Of a stretch of DNA of 64,000 nt, positions 1 through 9,133 are shown piece after piece. Position 1 is the stretch's first letter, and the number at the start of each line of letters is the position of its first letter. The stretch comes from Bog-473 sp963783245. GTDB lineage: Bacteria > Actinomycetota > Acidimicrobiia > Acidimicrobiales > RAAP-2. The DNA is taken from NCBI GenBank assembly GCA_963783245.1, contig CAWAMS010000009.1:9556-73555 (forward strand), read 5' to 3'. The position numbers and the translations under genes were made by a program. The notes under the pieces were generated by a model. The model had not been told where the DNA came from. It did no database searches and was given only the letters and a program-made list of their open reading frames with translations.

Positions 1-594
1 GCTCAGCTCGGACGACGGAACGTCGGCGAACGCGTCGCCGGACATGAAGATCCCGCCGAGGACGGCACCGAACGAAGCCGCCATACGGACCCGGTCTCTC
101 ACCGAGAGCCGTTCGTCGGAGAGCACCCGCTGGAAGCTCGCGTGCAGATCCTGGTGTTGCGTGTCGTGCTCCTCCCGATGGAGCGCTTCGAAGGCCGCTT
201 CATTTCTTTGATGGAGGAGGAAGATCTTGCGGTGCGCCAGCATCTGATCGACGATCTTCGCCAGCAGGTCGGCCCAGCGCGCCGGCGTGGGCTCCTGTTC
301 GCTGAGCTCGGTGAGTGCGTCGAAGCCGAACTCGTGAAGGCGCAGATGGAGCGCCATCAATATGTCTTCCTTGCTGGCGAAATGGTAATAGAGCGCCGCC
401 TTGGTCACCCCGAGTTGCTCGGCGATCTCCCGCAGCGACGTCTTGTCGAAACCCTTCTCGATGAAAAGGTCGAGCGCCACATCGAGGATGCGTTCGCGGC
501 GTGCCCAGAGGCTCCTGGTCGACGACGGCGGTGCTGGTTTTCTGGACCACGATCCCCATATTACTTGACGACCGGTAAGTTTGCCGCTTACCAT
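1..594 (-). CDS. TetR/AcrR-family transcriptional regulator (C-terminus cut by window edge)
   Basis: The minus strand from about 594 to the window edge encodes a TetR-type repressor. The N-terminal helix-turn-helix is clear (RERILDVALDLFIEKGF, then LGVTKAALYYHF), followed by a helical ligand-binding domain that continues beyond position 1. The only in-frame ATG before the DNA-binding domain is at 594, which gives about 36 residues ahead of the domain and places the start inside the promoter; GTG 597 is the alternative. It is divergent from an ABC exporter gene pair, and two copies of CGACCGGTAAG lie between them. This is the classic arrangement of a repressor controlling itself and a drug exporter. 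The ligand is unknown. Confidence 0.85.
   Translation of the reverse strand, partial: MVSGKLTGRQVIWGSWSRKPAPPSSTRSLWARRERILDVALDLFIEKGFDKTSLREIAEQLGVTKAALYYHFASKEDILMALHLRLHEFGFDALTELSEQEPTPARWADLLAKIVDQMLAHRKIFLLHQRNEAAFEALHREEHDTQHQDLHASFQRVLSDERLSVRDRVRMAASFGAVLGGIFMSGDAFADVPSSELS
564..579. promoter_or_regulatory. Candidate TetR operator, copy 1
   Basis: Imperfect 16-bp palindrome CTTGACGACCGGTAAG in the TetR/ABC divergent promoter. It shares CGACCGGTAAG exactly with a second copy 42 bp away. Role inferred from position and repetition. Confidence 0.5.
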
Positions 595-605
595 CACTCC
601 AGTGA

Positions 606-621
606 CTAACCGACCGGTAAG
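606..621. promoter_or_regulatory. Candidate TetR operator, copy 2
   Basis: Palindrome CTAACCGACCGGTAAG (6 of 8 half-site positions symmetrical), ending 6 bp before the exporter ATG and overlapping its AAGGAAG ribosome binding site. Repressor binding here would block both transcription and translation initiation. Inferred. Confidence 0.55.
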
Positions 622-627
622 GAAGAA

Positions 628-1626
628 ATGCCGCCGCTGAACATGATCGAAGCAGTCGGGTTGACGAAGGCCTACGGGGAGACCCAGGCATTGGCCGGTG
701 TCGATTTCTCCGTCCCTGCCGGATCCATCCTCGGCGTGCTGGGACCGAACGGGGCCGGGAAGACAACGGCAGTGCGGATTTTGACCACCCTCGCCACACC
801 CGACGAAGGTCGGGCAACCGTGGCCGGCTTCGACATCCGTACCCAGGCCGGTGATGTCCGCCGCCAGATCGGCGTCACGGCACAGGACGCCACCCTCGAC
901 GGCATGTTGACGGGACGCCAGAATCTGGCCCTGATCGGCGAACTGAGCCGCATGGGACGTTCGTCCTCGAAGGCTCGTGCGGCCGAGCTGTTGGATCGGT
1001 TCGAGCTGACGTTCGCCGCCGACCGGATCCTGAAGGGCTACTCGGGCGGGATGCGCCGACGCCTCGACCTGGCGGCCAGCCTCATGACGCGGCCACCTGT
1101 GCTCTTCCTGGACGAGCCGACGACAGGGCTCGACCCCACCAGCCGCCAACGGGTCTGGGACGTGATCCGGGAACTGGTGGGTGAGGGCGTCACCTTGTTG
1201 CTGACCACCCAGTACCTGGAGGAAGCCGACACGCTGGCCGACGAGATCATCGTGATCGACCATGGGCGAGTCATCGCGGGGGGCACACCGCGCGAGCTCA
1301 AGGAAGCGAGCAAAGGGGCGCGGCTCGTCGTGACGTTGGCGGTGCCCCACGAAAATGCGATCGGCGCGTTGCAAGCGCTGGTCGAAGGACAGGTCCACGT
1401 GAGCGATGACGGCCGCCAGCTCGATGCTGTGGTCGACAACTCCGCCGGTCTGGCCACCATTGTCGTGCGCGCGCTCGATGCAGCCGGGATTCTGGTCGAC
1501 AACATCGAGGTGCGACCCCCTTCGCTCGACGACGTCTTCTTCTCCCTCACCGGCCACACCGCCACGATCGACCTTGACCTCGGCGCAGACGAGCACGCCC
1601 GCACCCTCGAAGGAGCCACCCTGTGA
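628..1626 (+). CDS. DrrA-type ABC transporter ATP-binding protein
   Basis: This is the ATPase of a multidrug (daunorubicin-resistance type) ABC exporter. It has 332 residues, the usual DrrA length. Walker A GPNGAGKTT lies at residues 39-47, the signature YSGGMRRR at about 138-145, and Walker B VLFLDEP at about 158-164, followed by TTGLDP. The C-terminal ~100 residues match the DrrA-specific extension. The ATG is preceded by AAGGAAG. Its stop overlaps the GTG of the permease gene by 4 bases (GTGA), so the two are translationally coupled. It is probably repressed by the divergent TetR protein. Substrate unknown. Confidence 0.93.
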   Translation: MPPLNMIEAVGLTKAYGETQALAGVDFSVPAGSILGVLGPNGAGKTTAVRILTTLATPDEGRATVAGFDIRTQAGDVRRQIGVTAQDATLDGMLTGRQNLALIGELSRMGRSSSKARAAELLDRFELTFAADRILKGYSGGMRRRLDLAASLMTRPPVLFLDEPTTGLDPTSRQRVWDVIRELVGEGVTLLLTTQYLEEADTLADEIIVIDHGRVIAGGTPRELKEASKGARLVVTLAVPHENAIGALQALVEGQVHVSDDGRQLDAVVDNSAGLATIVVRALDAAGILVDNIEVRPPSLDDVFFSLTGHTATIDLDLGADEHARTLEGATL

Positions 1627-2474
1627 CCGCTGCTGTCGTCGTCCCTTCACGACGAGGCGCGCCGAGCCGGTCGACGAGCCGCCTCACCGACCGGTTGGCC
1701 GACGTGTGGGCGCTGACCAGGCGCAATCTCATCCATGTCTCGCGCGAGCCCATGCAGTTGTCCGACGTCACGGTGCAGCCGGTGCTGTTCACCCTGCTCT
1801 TCATTTACGTCTTCGGCTCGGGCATTCCGATCTCCGGTGGGAGCTACAAGGACTTCGCGCTGGCCGGCTTACTCACCTTGAACCTGACGACCTCGACCAT
1901 GGGCACAGCGGTCGGATTGAGCACCGACCTGCACGAAGGGGTGATCGACCGCTTCCGAACGCTGCCCATGTGGCGCCCCGCCATTCTGGTCGGCCGGTCG
2001 ATCTCCGACCTGCTGTCGGCCACGCTGTGCGTGATCATCGTGGCCCTTACCGGTCTGGCCATCGGTTGGCGAGCCGATGCGACTATTCCTTCGATCATCG
2101 GTGGTTTCGCGATCGCTCTGTTCTTCAGTTACTCGCTGTCGTGGGCCTCCGCCTGCTTCGGCCTGAACAGCAAAGGGCCCGAGTCAGCACAGTCGATGGG
2201 CTTCATCTTCTTGTTCCCACTGGCCTTCATCTCCAACGCGCTGGTACCGACGACAGGCATGCCGGGGTGGCTGCAGGCCATCGCCGTCTGGAACCCGGTC
2301 AGCGCGGTGACTGCCGCCGCCCGCCACTTGTTCGGGAACCCAAACCCCTCGGGTTCCAACCCGGCGTGGCCCATGCAGCATCCGGTCGAAGCCGCTCTTT
2401 TGTGGTCGATCGCCATTCTGCTCGTGTGCGCCCCGTTGGCCGTGCACTTCTTCAAGGTGCGCACGGCCGAGTAG
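1623..2474 (+). CDS. ABC-2 type transporter permease (DrrB-like)
   Basis: The membrane half of the exporter, 283 residues with about six hydrophobic segments and an ABC-2 type architecture. A cytoplasmic N-terminus with basic and Ser residues precedes the first membrane segment (VLFTLLFIYVFGSG). The conserved pattern GLSTDLHEGVIDRFRTLPM between segments 2 and 3 is typical of DrrB proteins. It starts with GTG overlapping the stop of the ATPase gene. It works with the 628-1626 ATPase as a two-gene export system for a hydrophobic compound that cannot be named from sequence. Confidence 0.92.
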   Translation: MTAAVVVPSRRGAPSRSTSRLTDRLADVWALTRRNLIHVSREPMQLSDVTVQPVLFTLLFIYVFGSGIPISGGSYKDFALAGLLTLNLTTSTMGTAVGLSTDLHEGVIDRFRTLPMWRPAILVGRSISDLLSATLCVIIVALTGLAIGWRADATIPSIIGGFAIALFFSYSLSWASACFGLNSKGPESAQSMGFIFLFPLAFISNALVPTTGMPGWLQAIAVWNPVSAVTAAARHLFGNPNPSGSNPAWPMQHPVEAALLWSIAILLVCAPLAVHFFKVRTAE

Positions 2475-2500
2475 CGGGTGCTGCGGGCGCGTAGCCTGCA

Positions 2501-3319
2501 GTGACGATGTCACCCACGGTCGTCCACGTCGCTCCGCATCCTGATGACGAGGCACTGGGCTGCCCCGGCGCGCTGCTGCATCTGTCGGATCGGGGGTGGG
2601 AGGTGGTCAGCGTCATCGCCAGTCTGGGCTTCCCGCACCAGTGGGATCGCCGTCGGGCTGAATTCGAGGAAGCCTCGCGGCGGGCGAACTTCTCGCCCGT
2701 ATTTCTCGAGCCGCCTCTTGGCATCTCGCTCGACGACGACCTGGCCGAGGCGACCGAACGGGTGGCGTCGGCGTTGCCCGGGATCGTGTCGTCGCACGGG
2801 GCGTCGGTTGTCGTGTCGCCCTCCCCACACGACGTGCATCACGGGCACGAGGCGGTGGCCCGGGGCGTGCAGCGGGCATTCGGTTCGTTGCCGCCGTCCG
2901 TGCGGTGGTGGATGTGGGGAATTTGGGGCGACCTGCCCGCACCCAATGTCTTCTACCCGTTCGGCGAGCCGGCACTGACGCGGATGCTGCACATTCTGGA
3001 GGCCTACGAAGGAGAGCTCGAGCGCAACGACTACCGTCGCCTACTCAGCGGACGCGCGCTGAGCAACGCCGTACTGGGCTCAGAACGGGTCTTCGGATTC
3101 GGCTCGGACGCTGCGAGCTCCCTGCCGTACGCCGAAGTGTTGACGGAGGTGCGCCGGGTCGGACCGCGCTGGATGGCCTCGCAAGCGCACCATCTCGACG
3201 AGGGCCCGCTCCTCGATGAGCAATTCACCATCGACCTGACCGCGTGGCTGGAGTCTCCGAGCGTGCGTCAGCTCGTCGGCCCCATTGCAGAAGTGCACGG
3301 TGGGGATGGCGAGTCTTGA
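2501..3319 (+). CDS. PIG-L/LmbE-family zinc deacetylase
   Basis: A 272-residue member of the PIG-L family, which removes N-acetyl groups from GlcNAc-type sugars; MshB and Mca of mycothiol metabolism are family members. Zinc-binding and catalytic residues are visible: AxHPDDE at residues 11-17 and HDVHHGHE at about 110-117. The protein starts at GTG 2501 or ATG 2507. The gene lies 26 bp after the permease and probably shares its transcript. The specific substrate is not evident. Its last ~95 bases overlap the 3' end of the convergent VirD4-like gene. Confidence 0.85.
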   Translation: MTMSPTVVHVAPHPDDEALGCPGALLHLSDRGWEVVSVIASLGFPHQWDRRRAEFEEASRRANFSPVFLEPPLGISLDDDLAEATERVASALPGIVSSHGASVVVSPSPHDVHHGHEAVARGVQRAFGSLPPSVRWWMWGIWGDLPAPNVFYPFGEPALTRMLHILEAYEGELERNDYRRLLSGRALSNAVLGSERVFGFGSDAASSLPYAEVLTEVRRVGPRWMASQAHHLDEGPLLDEQFTIDLTAWLESPSVRQLVGPIAEVHGGDGES

Positions 3320-4732
3320 CGCTCTTCCACCATGGGCGCAGGCGCAGTTTGGCCGGCGGCAACGTGCCGTAGACCACGACGGCATCGCCTCGCCGCAGGC
3401 AACGAAGTTCCTCTGGCGGGAGGAGCCGGCGAGGACCCGTGCTCGAAGTGGTCGACCCGCCGCCCCTGCGGTCACGCGTGAAGGAGGGCGTCGTCACCTC
3501 CTCGTCCCCGATAAGCCGGCTGGCGTACTCCAGGGTGTCCGGATCAGCGATACCGGGGAGGAAGACCTTGGCCCGGTGGTTGTTCAGCACCGTGGGCGCT
3601 CGTGCGCCGTAGCGGGCGCGCACCTGGGCCAGGTCCTGCCAGACCGTCACGAGTTGGATGCCGTGGGAGGCGCAGGTGGCGGCGAGCCCGTCCAGCTCGG
3701 GCAGGGGCGCAATGTGTGCCGCCTCGTCGAGCACGACCAGGAGCGGTGGATCGAGGGGCTTGCCGCGCCGGGTGGCTCGGGTGAAGGCCTGCGAGAGGAC
3801 CTGCTGGGTCAGGGCCGTGAAGTAGCCCCGTAGACGCCGCTGGTCGTGGGCCGGCGCGCAGAGATAAAGGGTATGGCTGCCATTCAGGAGCTCGGTCGGT
3901 TCGAAAGCATCCGTGCCGGAGTTCGGTGCTCGTCCCGGCGAAGGGCGCCAGAATCGTCTCGGCCGTCGTGTACACAGAACTCCGCGTGCGCTCGTCGCGG
4001 CACCATGTCGAGCGCGCCGCATCGAGTGCCTCGGTCACGCCCACCTGTTCGAGGATGAAGGAGACCTCGCTCGCTTCCTGGGTGTCGACCCATCGCACCA
4101 CCTCGGCCATAGGGCGGCGGTCACGTGCCGCGGCGAAGAACAACGGAGCGAGGAGTTTGGCCGCCGTCGCGTACCAGAACTCTCCGTCAGCGGATGTGCC
4201 GTCTCCCTTGGCTGTTTCGGCCAGGTCGGCGGCGACCCGGAGCGCTTCGGGTCCAGTCGCCGCAGGGGGTCAGGGGCGACCACGTGCTCGATCGGATCCC
4301 GGTGGATCCTGTCGGATCGATGCACCAGAGTCGCCCGCGTTCGTTGCGCTGGCGCCGGGTGGAGCGTAAGAGGTCACTCTTCACGCTGGCCGCCACCACC
4401 GGGCCTTCCCACGCCAGGATCGCCGGGATGGCGAGAGCGGTGGTCTTCCCGCTCTGCGTCGGGCCGACGACCACGACCGACTGGGCCCGCTCCGCCGCCA
4501 CCAGAGCCGGATGCACGAATCCCTGCACTGTCCCCAAGGCCAGGCGACCCGGGTGTTGCCTCTTCGGGTCGAGCACAAGGGCGCGCAGGTCACGGCGGTT
4601 CGCCCAGCGAGCACCCCGGCCTTTCGGTTGCTTTCTCTGCCAGGGAAGGGCGACAGAACCCTGGTGGGAGACGGCTGCGAAGAGCGCCCCGCCGAGAGCG
4701 AGCGGGAGCACGGCGTCGGCGAGGCCCGGCAC
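3225..4732 (-). CDS. VirD4/TraG-like type IV coupling ATPase (two frameshifts)
   Basis: A coupling protein that recruits DNA or protein substrates to a type IV secretion channel. The N-terminal part (from GTG 4732) has Walker A VVVGPTQSGKTTAL and a hydrophobic lead segment. The middle (EVVRWVDTQEASE) and C-terminal parts (LLVVLDEAAHIAPL Walker B; LVTVWQDLAQVRARYG) lie in two further frames. Changes fall near 4255 (an extra C in ACCCGAAG) and near 3920. Joined, the length of about 500 residues is normal for actinobacterial homologues. The start is 4 bases past the VirB4-like stop, so the genes are co-transcribed. The tail runs about 95 bp antisense into the PIG-L gene. Whether it is active depends on whether the shifts are real. 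Confidence 0.78.
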
Positions 4733-4736
4733 GCGG

Positions 4737-6047
4737 TCAGCCGACGCCCATCGCCGAATCGGTGTTCACCAGCAAGCGTTCCATGTGGCTCAACCTGTGC
4801 TGGACGAGGAACGAGCCCTGACCCACCTTCCACAGAGCGACACCTCGTCGTAGTTGTGGGAGAAGTTCGGCTTCGGTCGTCGAAAGCGACAACAGGTCGG
4901 TGGCCACGCGCAACTCTCCCGGTGACTGGGCATAGATGACACGGGTCTCGGAGTCCGCGAGCAGTCCCTGTGCCAGGGCGACCTGTTCGGAGTCCGATGC
5001 GCCGACCGAGTGCAGGTCCGAGACACGGTGCACCACGGCCACATTGGAGACACCGAAGGTGCGTGACAGCTTCCACGACGACTGGAGCCACCGCGCCACG
5101 CCGAGGTTGGAGAGGATGGCCCAGGCCTCGTCGACCACCAAGAAGACCTGCCCGCCGGGGGCCGGGCCGGACGTCGTGCGGGCCAGCGCCGCTTGCAGCC
5201 AGGCCGTGGCGCAGGCCATGAGGATGCCCAGAGCAGTGGAGGTGTACAGCGCAGAGAGGTCGAGGATGACCAAAGGGGCGGAAAGATCGAGCCCGGGCGT
5301 CGTCGGCCCGTCGAACATACCGCGCAGATCCCCGTGGACCAGACGGCGCAACTCGAGCGCCACATCGCGCCCGTCCTCCAACAGGTCACGCAGTCCGGTG
5401 TGCAACGATCCCGCTGCTTCTGCCGTCGGCGTGAGGAGAGCCTCGACCACGGACGGGACCGTCGGGTTGTTCGTCCGAAGCGTCGCCGCGGCGAGCGCCA
5501 GCCCGAGCGCGGCGCGTTCACGGGGCAGCAGGTTCCGGGCCAGGCATGCGCTGGCCAGCGAGGTGAGCAGTTCTGTCTGCCGTCGGGCTGTGCTGCCGGG
5601 ACCGTCTTCTCCGACGCGCTCGGGTCCGGCGTCAAGCGGATTGAGGCGGATGGAGCCCCCCGGTCGCAATGCCACAGGCCGCACACCCCACGCAGCGGCC
5701 AGGTCGCCGTACTCACCCTTGGGATCGACCACCCACGCGCGGCGGCCGAAGACAGCCTGGCGCCACAGAAAGGTCTTCACGAATGCGCTCTTCCCTCGGC
5801 CGATCTGGCCGAAGACCACCATGTTGGGGTTTGAGACGACTCCTTGGGCGTAGAGCTCGAAGGGATCGAAGACGAAGGAACCACCGAGAAGGTCGTCCCC
5901 GATAACGACGCCCCTCTGGCCTAATCCAGCTTCGGCAAGAAACGGGTACGCCGCGCCGAGGTTGCGTGTGGTGACCTGATGCGCGGGCACCCTTGGTGTT
6001 CGGTCCATGACGGGAGGGAACGGTTGCGGCAACGTCCGCAGTTGCAC
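4737..6047 (-). CDS. VirB4-like conjugation ATPase
   Basis: A 436-residue ATPase of the actinobacterial VirB4 class, which energises the type IV secretion channel at the inner membrane face. Walker A GQIGRGKSAF lies at residues 80-89, and Walker B VFLVVDEAWAIL at about 300. The pre-Walker stretch (GLGQRGVVIGDDLLGGSF, then DPFELYAQGVVSNPNM) is characteristic of these short actinobacterial forms, which lack the long N-terminal domain of classical VirB4. GTG 6047 was chosen; ATG at about 6008 is an alternative. It is followed directly by the VirD4-like gene. Its expected upstream neighbour, the SCO6880 gene, ends 6 kb away at 12032. Confidence 0.88.
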   Translation of the reverse strand: MQLRTLPQPFPPVMDRTPRVPAHQVTTRNLGAAYPFLAEAGLGQRGVVIGDDLLGGSFVFDPFELYAQGVVSNPNMVVFGQIGRGKSAFVKTFLWRQAVFGRRAWVVDPKGEYGDLAAAWGVRPVALRPGGSIRLNPLDAGPERVGEDGPGSTARRQTELLTSLASACLARNLLPRERAALGLALAAATLRTNNPTVPSVVEALLTPTAEAAGSLHTGLRDLLEDGRDVALELRRLVHGDLRGMFDGPTTPGLDLSAPLVILDLSALYTSTALGILMACATAWLQAALARTTSGPAPGGQVFLVVDEAWAILSNLGVARWLQSSWKLSRTFGVSNVAVVHRVSDLHSVGASDSEQVALAQGLLADSETRVIYAQSPGELRVATDLLSLSTTEAELLPQLRRGVALWKVGQGSFLVQHRLSHMERLLVNTDSAMGVG

Positions 6048-6145
6048 ACATGTGTGCGAAGCGGGGCGAGCCCACTGCCGCGTGAGGCTCGAGAAGTAGC
6101 CTGAGGCACGGAGAACGAGAACAGCGGCCAGCGCGGAAAGGCAAC

Positions 6146-7519
6146 GTGAGAACAGGGAAGGACTATCTGGCGTCGTTGCAAGACGGCCGCCAGGTCTTCA
6201 TGCACGGCAGACGGATCGAGGATGTCACCTCCGAGCCCGGGCTGAGAGAGCCGGCGCGCGAGATCGCCGACGGGTACGACCGCTATTTCACACCGGACGC
6301 CGACGCCTACCACCCCATGTTCGAGATGCCCCGTTCGTCCGACGACCTCCGCGCCCGGATCACGATGGTGTTCCAGGCCGACTTCACGGCCTTCAATTCC
6401 GCCGCGTGCCTGGCTCTGTTGGGTGCCCGTGACGCGCTCGGGGTCGCCGATCCCTCGTATATGGCGCACATCGATCGTTTCGTCGCCCGCTGCCGGAGTC
6501 AGGATCTGCGGGTGGCCGAAGTGATCAGTGACGCCAAAGGGGATCGCTCACTGGCGCCGTCACGCCAGGCGGACCCTGACGCCTATCTGCACGTCGTCGA
6601 GAGGCGCCACGACGGTGTCGTCGTCAACGGGGCGAAACTCCACATCACGGCGGCGCCCTTCGTGCATGAACTCGTCGTCATGCCGACGAAGCGGATGAAA
6701 CCGGGAGACGAGGATTACACCATCGCCTTCTCCATTCCGGTGAACACACCCGGGGTTTCCATGGTTGTCGTGTCGCACGCGCCGCTCGGCGCGGACGTCC
6801 GCCACTTCCCGGTCAGCGGCAACTACGCGATACCGCAGGCGCTCGTCATCTTCGACCACGTCTTCGTGCCCAATGAGGCGATCTTCCTCAACGGCGAGGT
6901 CGAACTCTCGGCCACCATCGCGCACTCCCTGGGGTTGTGGGAGCGATTGTCCGGTCTGGCCCAGATGGCCGAGCATGCCGACATGCTGACCGGATTGGCC
7001 CATCTGATCAGTCAGGCCAACGGGGTGGCCCGTGCCCCCCATATCGTCGACATGATCGCCGAAATGGCTACGTACGCCACCGTCACCCGGGCCAACTTGG
7101 AAGCCAGCTTGACGCATGCCGAGGCGGCCGAAAACGGGATGATGAAGCCCAACGAGCTCTATGTGAACGCCGGAAAGTACTACGCAGCCGCCGAATACCT
7201 TCTCATGGTCCGGCACCTCCACGACATTGCCGGCGCCAGTGTCATCACCAGCCCGTCCATGGCCGATCTCGACAATCCTGAGATCGGCGCATTCGTCGAG
7301 AAGTACATGCAGGGAGCTGAGGGAGTCGATCCCCGCTATCGGATGTCCCTCTTCCACGCCATCCGCGATCTCACAGCTGATGCACTGGCGGGGTGGCATC
7401 TCGGGGCCAACATCTCAGCCGGAGGAGGGTTGATGGCGCAACGCCTCGTCACGCGCAACCAGTACGACATGGCCAACGCCGACCGGCTCGGCCTGATCGC
7501 TGCGGGCCTGGCCACGTGA
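6146..7519 (+). CDS. 4-hydroxyphenylacetate 3-hydroxylase (HpaB)-family flavoprotein
   Basis: A 457-residue member of the HpaB family of two-component FADH2-dependent hydroxylases, which also includes 4-hydroxybutyryl-CoA dehydratase. The N-terminal RTGKDYLASLQDGRQVF followed by GRRIEDVT is the family signature. The cysteines that bind the 4Fe-4S cluster in the dehydratase branch are not visible at their usual place; the region reads FNSAACLALLG. A monooxygenase role on a phenolic substrate is therefore more likely. It starts at GTG 6146 and leads a three-gene plus-strand operon with a CoA ligase and an acyl-CoA dehydrogenase. No flavin reductase partner is adjacent. Substrate unknown. Confidence 0.85.
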   Translation: MRTGKDYLASLQDGRQVFMHGRRIEDVTSEPGLREPAREIADGYDRYFTPDADAYHPMFEMPRSSDDLRARITMVFQADFTAFNSAACLALLGARDALGVADPSYMAHIDRFVARCRSQDLRVAEVISDAKGDRSLAPSRQADPDAYLHVVERRHDGVVVNGAKLHITAAPFVHELVVMPTKRMKPGDEDYTIAFSIPVNTPGVSMVVVSHAPLGADVRHFPVSGNYAIPQALVIFDHVFVPNEAIFLNGEVELSATIAHSLGLWERLSGLAQMAEHADMLTGLAHLISQANGVARAPHIVDMIAEMATYATVTRANLEASLTHAEAAENGMMKPNELYVNAGKYYAAAEYLLMVRHLHDIAGASVITSPSMADLDNPEIGAFVEKYMQGAEGVDPRYRMSLFHAIRDLTADALAGWHLGANISAGGGLMAQRLVTRNQYDMANADRLGLIAAGLAT

Positions 7520-9133
7520 GTGGCCGTGCCTGACCATCCCGTGCACGAGCTGGTGGGAGCGAACCTTCCGCCAGTCGCTCCCATCCGGATCGGAGAATGG
7601 CTCCGACTGAGTGCAGCGTTGCGTCCCCGGGAGCGCTGCTTCGTCGATGAGGGTTTCGGACGGACATTGAACTTCGCCGAAGTGAACGCCAGGGTCAATC
7701 GTCTGGCCAACGCCCTCCTTGACGCCGGCGTCCTGCCGGGCGATCGGCTGGCTGTCCTCGCGGTCGACTCCCACTGCTACATGGAGACGCTCCTCGCATC
7801 CATGAAGCTGGGGACCATCTACGTCCCGCTGAACTACCGGCTGGCGCCCAGCGAAGTCGTCACCTTGATGGAGGAGTCCGGGGCGAAATGGCTTTTTGTC
7901 AGCCAGAACTACGCGGACCTGGCGTCGGAGCTCCTCGACAAGGTGTCACAGCTGGAACGGGTGGTGGTCTTCGAGCAGATCCGCAGTGCCCACATGGACT
8001 TCGAGTCCCTCGTGGCTGGGAGCCACGACGGTGAGCCCGCATGCGACGTGGCCGACGAAGACATCCTCGGATTGGCCTTCACCAGCGGCACCACCGGCCG
8101 CCCCAAGGGGGTCCTGCAGTCGCACCGCATGATGAAGATGATGGTGACCAACGGCATGGTCCATTTGCAGTCCACCGAAGGCGAGTTCCGGTACTCGGCC
8201 GCCCCCATGTTCCACATCGGTGGCATGGCCATGGCGATGCACGGCGTCGCCCTGGGCTTCCCGAACCTCTTCATGCCGCAGTTCGATCCGGCGGCGGTCG
8301 TCCGCTGGCTCCAGAGCGGAGAGATCACAAGCGTCTTCCTGGTGCCGACCATGATCAACCGGATACTGGACGTCCCCGGCGTCGAGGGGCACGACTATTC
8401 GAACCTGAAGTCCATCGTCTACGGCGGCGGTCCGATCACGCCGATGCTGCTTCGGCGGGCGCTCGATGTCTTCAATTGCGATTTCATTCAGACGTTCGCC
8501 GCCGGCACCGAAGCCGGGGGGCAGACGGTGTTGACGGCAGAGGATCATCGTCGTGCGCTGTCGAGCGACCCTTCCTTGTTGGCATCGATAGGACGGCCGG
8601 CCTTCGGCGTTGCGCTCCGCCTGGTCGACGAGAGGCTGCACGATGTCATTCCGGGCCAGGTAGGAGAGATCGCCACGCGGAGCGACACCGTGATGAGCGG
8701 TTACCTGCGCCAACCGGTCGAGAGTGAGGCCGCCCTTCGGGGTGGATGGTTCCGCGCCGGCGACATGGCGTGGGCCGACAACGAGGGCTACCTGTACCTG
8801 GCGGGTCGGAAGAACGACATGATCATCCGCGGGGGCGAGAACGTGTACCCCATCGAGATCGAGACCGTCCTGGCCGACTATCCCGGGGTGGGCGATGTCG
8901 CGGTCATCGGCCTGCAGGACGACGAATGGGGAGAGTCGGTCTGCGCCGTGCTGGTGATGGCGGCCGGGCATCCTGAGCCCGACCCCGAGGAGCTTCGGGC
9001 GTACTGCCGAGGCCGGCTGGCCGCCTACAAGGTCCCCACGAGATACGAGTTCCGGACCGCTCTCCCGGTGAACGTGAGCGGCAAGATACTCAAGACCGAG
9101 CTCCGAGGGACCGTTGCCGAGCCCCGGGGGTGA
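7520..9133 (+). CDS. AMP-dependent fatty/aryl acid-CoA ligase
   Basis: A 537-residue ANL-superfamily enzyme that activates a carboxylic acid to its CoA thioester through an acyl-adenylate. The P-loop-like LAFTSGTTGRPKG lies near residue 190. The A8 region (RKNDMIIRGGENVYP) and the C-terminal catalytic lysine in VSGKILK are intact. GTG 7520 overlaps the upstream stop region, so the gene is coupled to the hydroxylase. In this context it probably activates an aromatic or fatty acid made or used by the neighbouring enzymes. Specificity cannot be read from the sequence. Confidence 0.92.
   Translation: MAVPDHPVHELVGANLPPVAPIRIGEWLRLSAALRPRERCFVDEGFGRTLNFAEVNARVNRLANALLDAGVLPGDRLAVLAVDSHCYMETLLASMKLGTIYVPLNYRLAPSEVVTLMEESGAKWLFVSQNYADLASELLDKVSQLERVVVFEQIRSAHMDFESLVAGSHDGEPACDVADEDILGLAFTSGTTGRPKGVLQSHRMMKMMVTNGMVHLQSTEGEFRYSAAPMFHIGGMAMAMHGVALGFPNLFMPQFDPAAVVRWLQSGEITSVFLVPTMINRILDVPGVEGHDYSNLKSIVYGGGPITPMLLRRALDVFNCDFIQTFAAGTEAGGQTVLTAEDHRRALSSDPSLLASIGRPAFGVALRLVDERLHDVIPGQVGEIATRSDTVMSGYLRQPVESEAALRGGWFRAGDMAWADNEGYLYLAGRKNDMIIRGGENVYPIEIETVLADYPGVGDVAVIGLQDDEWGESVCAVLVMAAGHPEPDPEELRAYCRGRLAAYKVPTRYEFRTALPVNVSGKILKTELRGTVAEPRG

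Noticed and set aside
200..817. 205-residue open frame overlapping the TetR gene and the promoter
   Set aside because: It is the shadow of the TetR frame; the helix-turn-helix is in the other frame and this one crosses the divergent promoter.
6146..7519. Identification as 4-hydroxybutyryl-CoA dehydratase
   Set aside because: Same superfamily, but the cluster-binding cysteines are not at the expected positions, so only the HpaB family call is safe.
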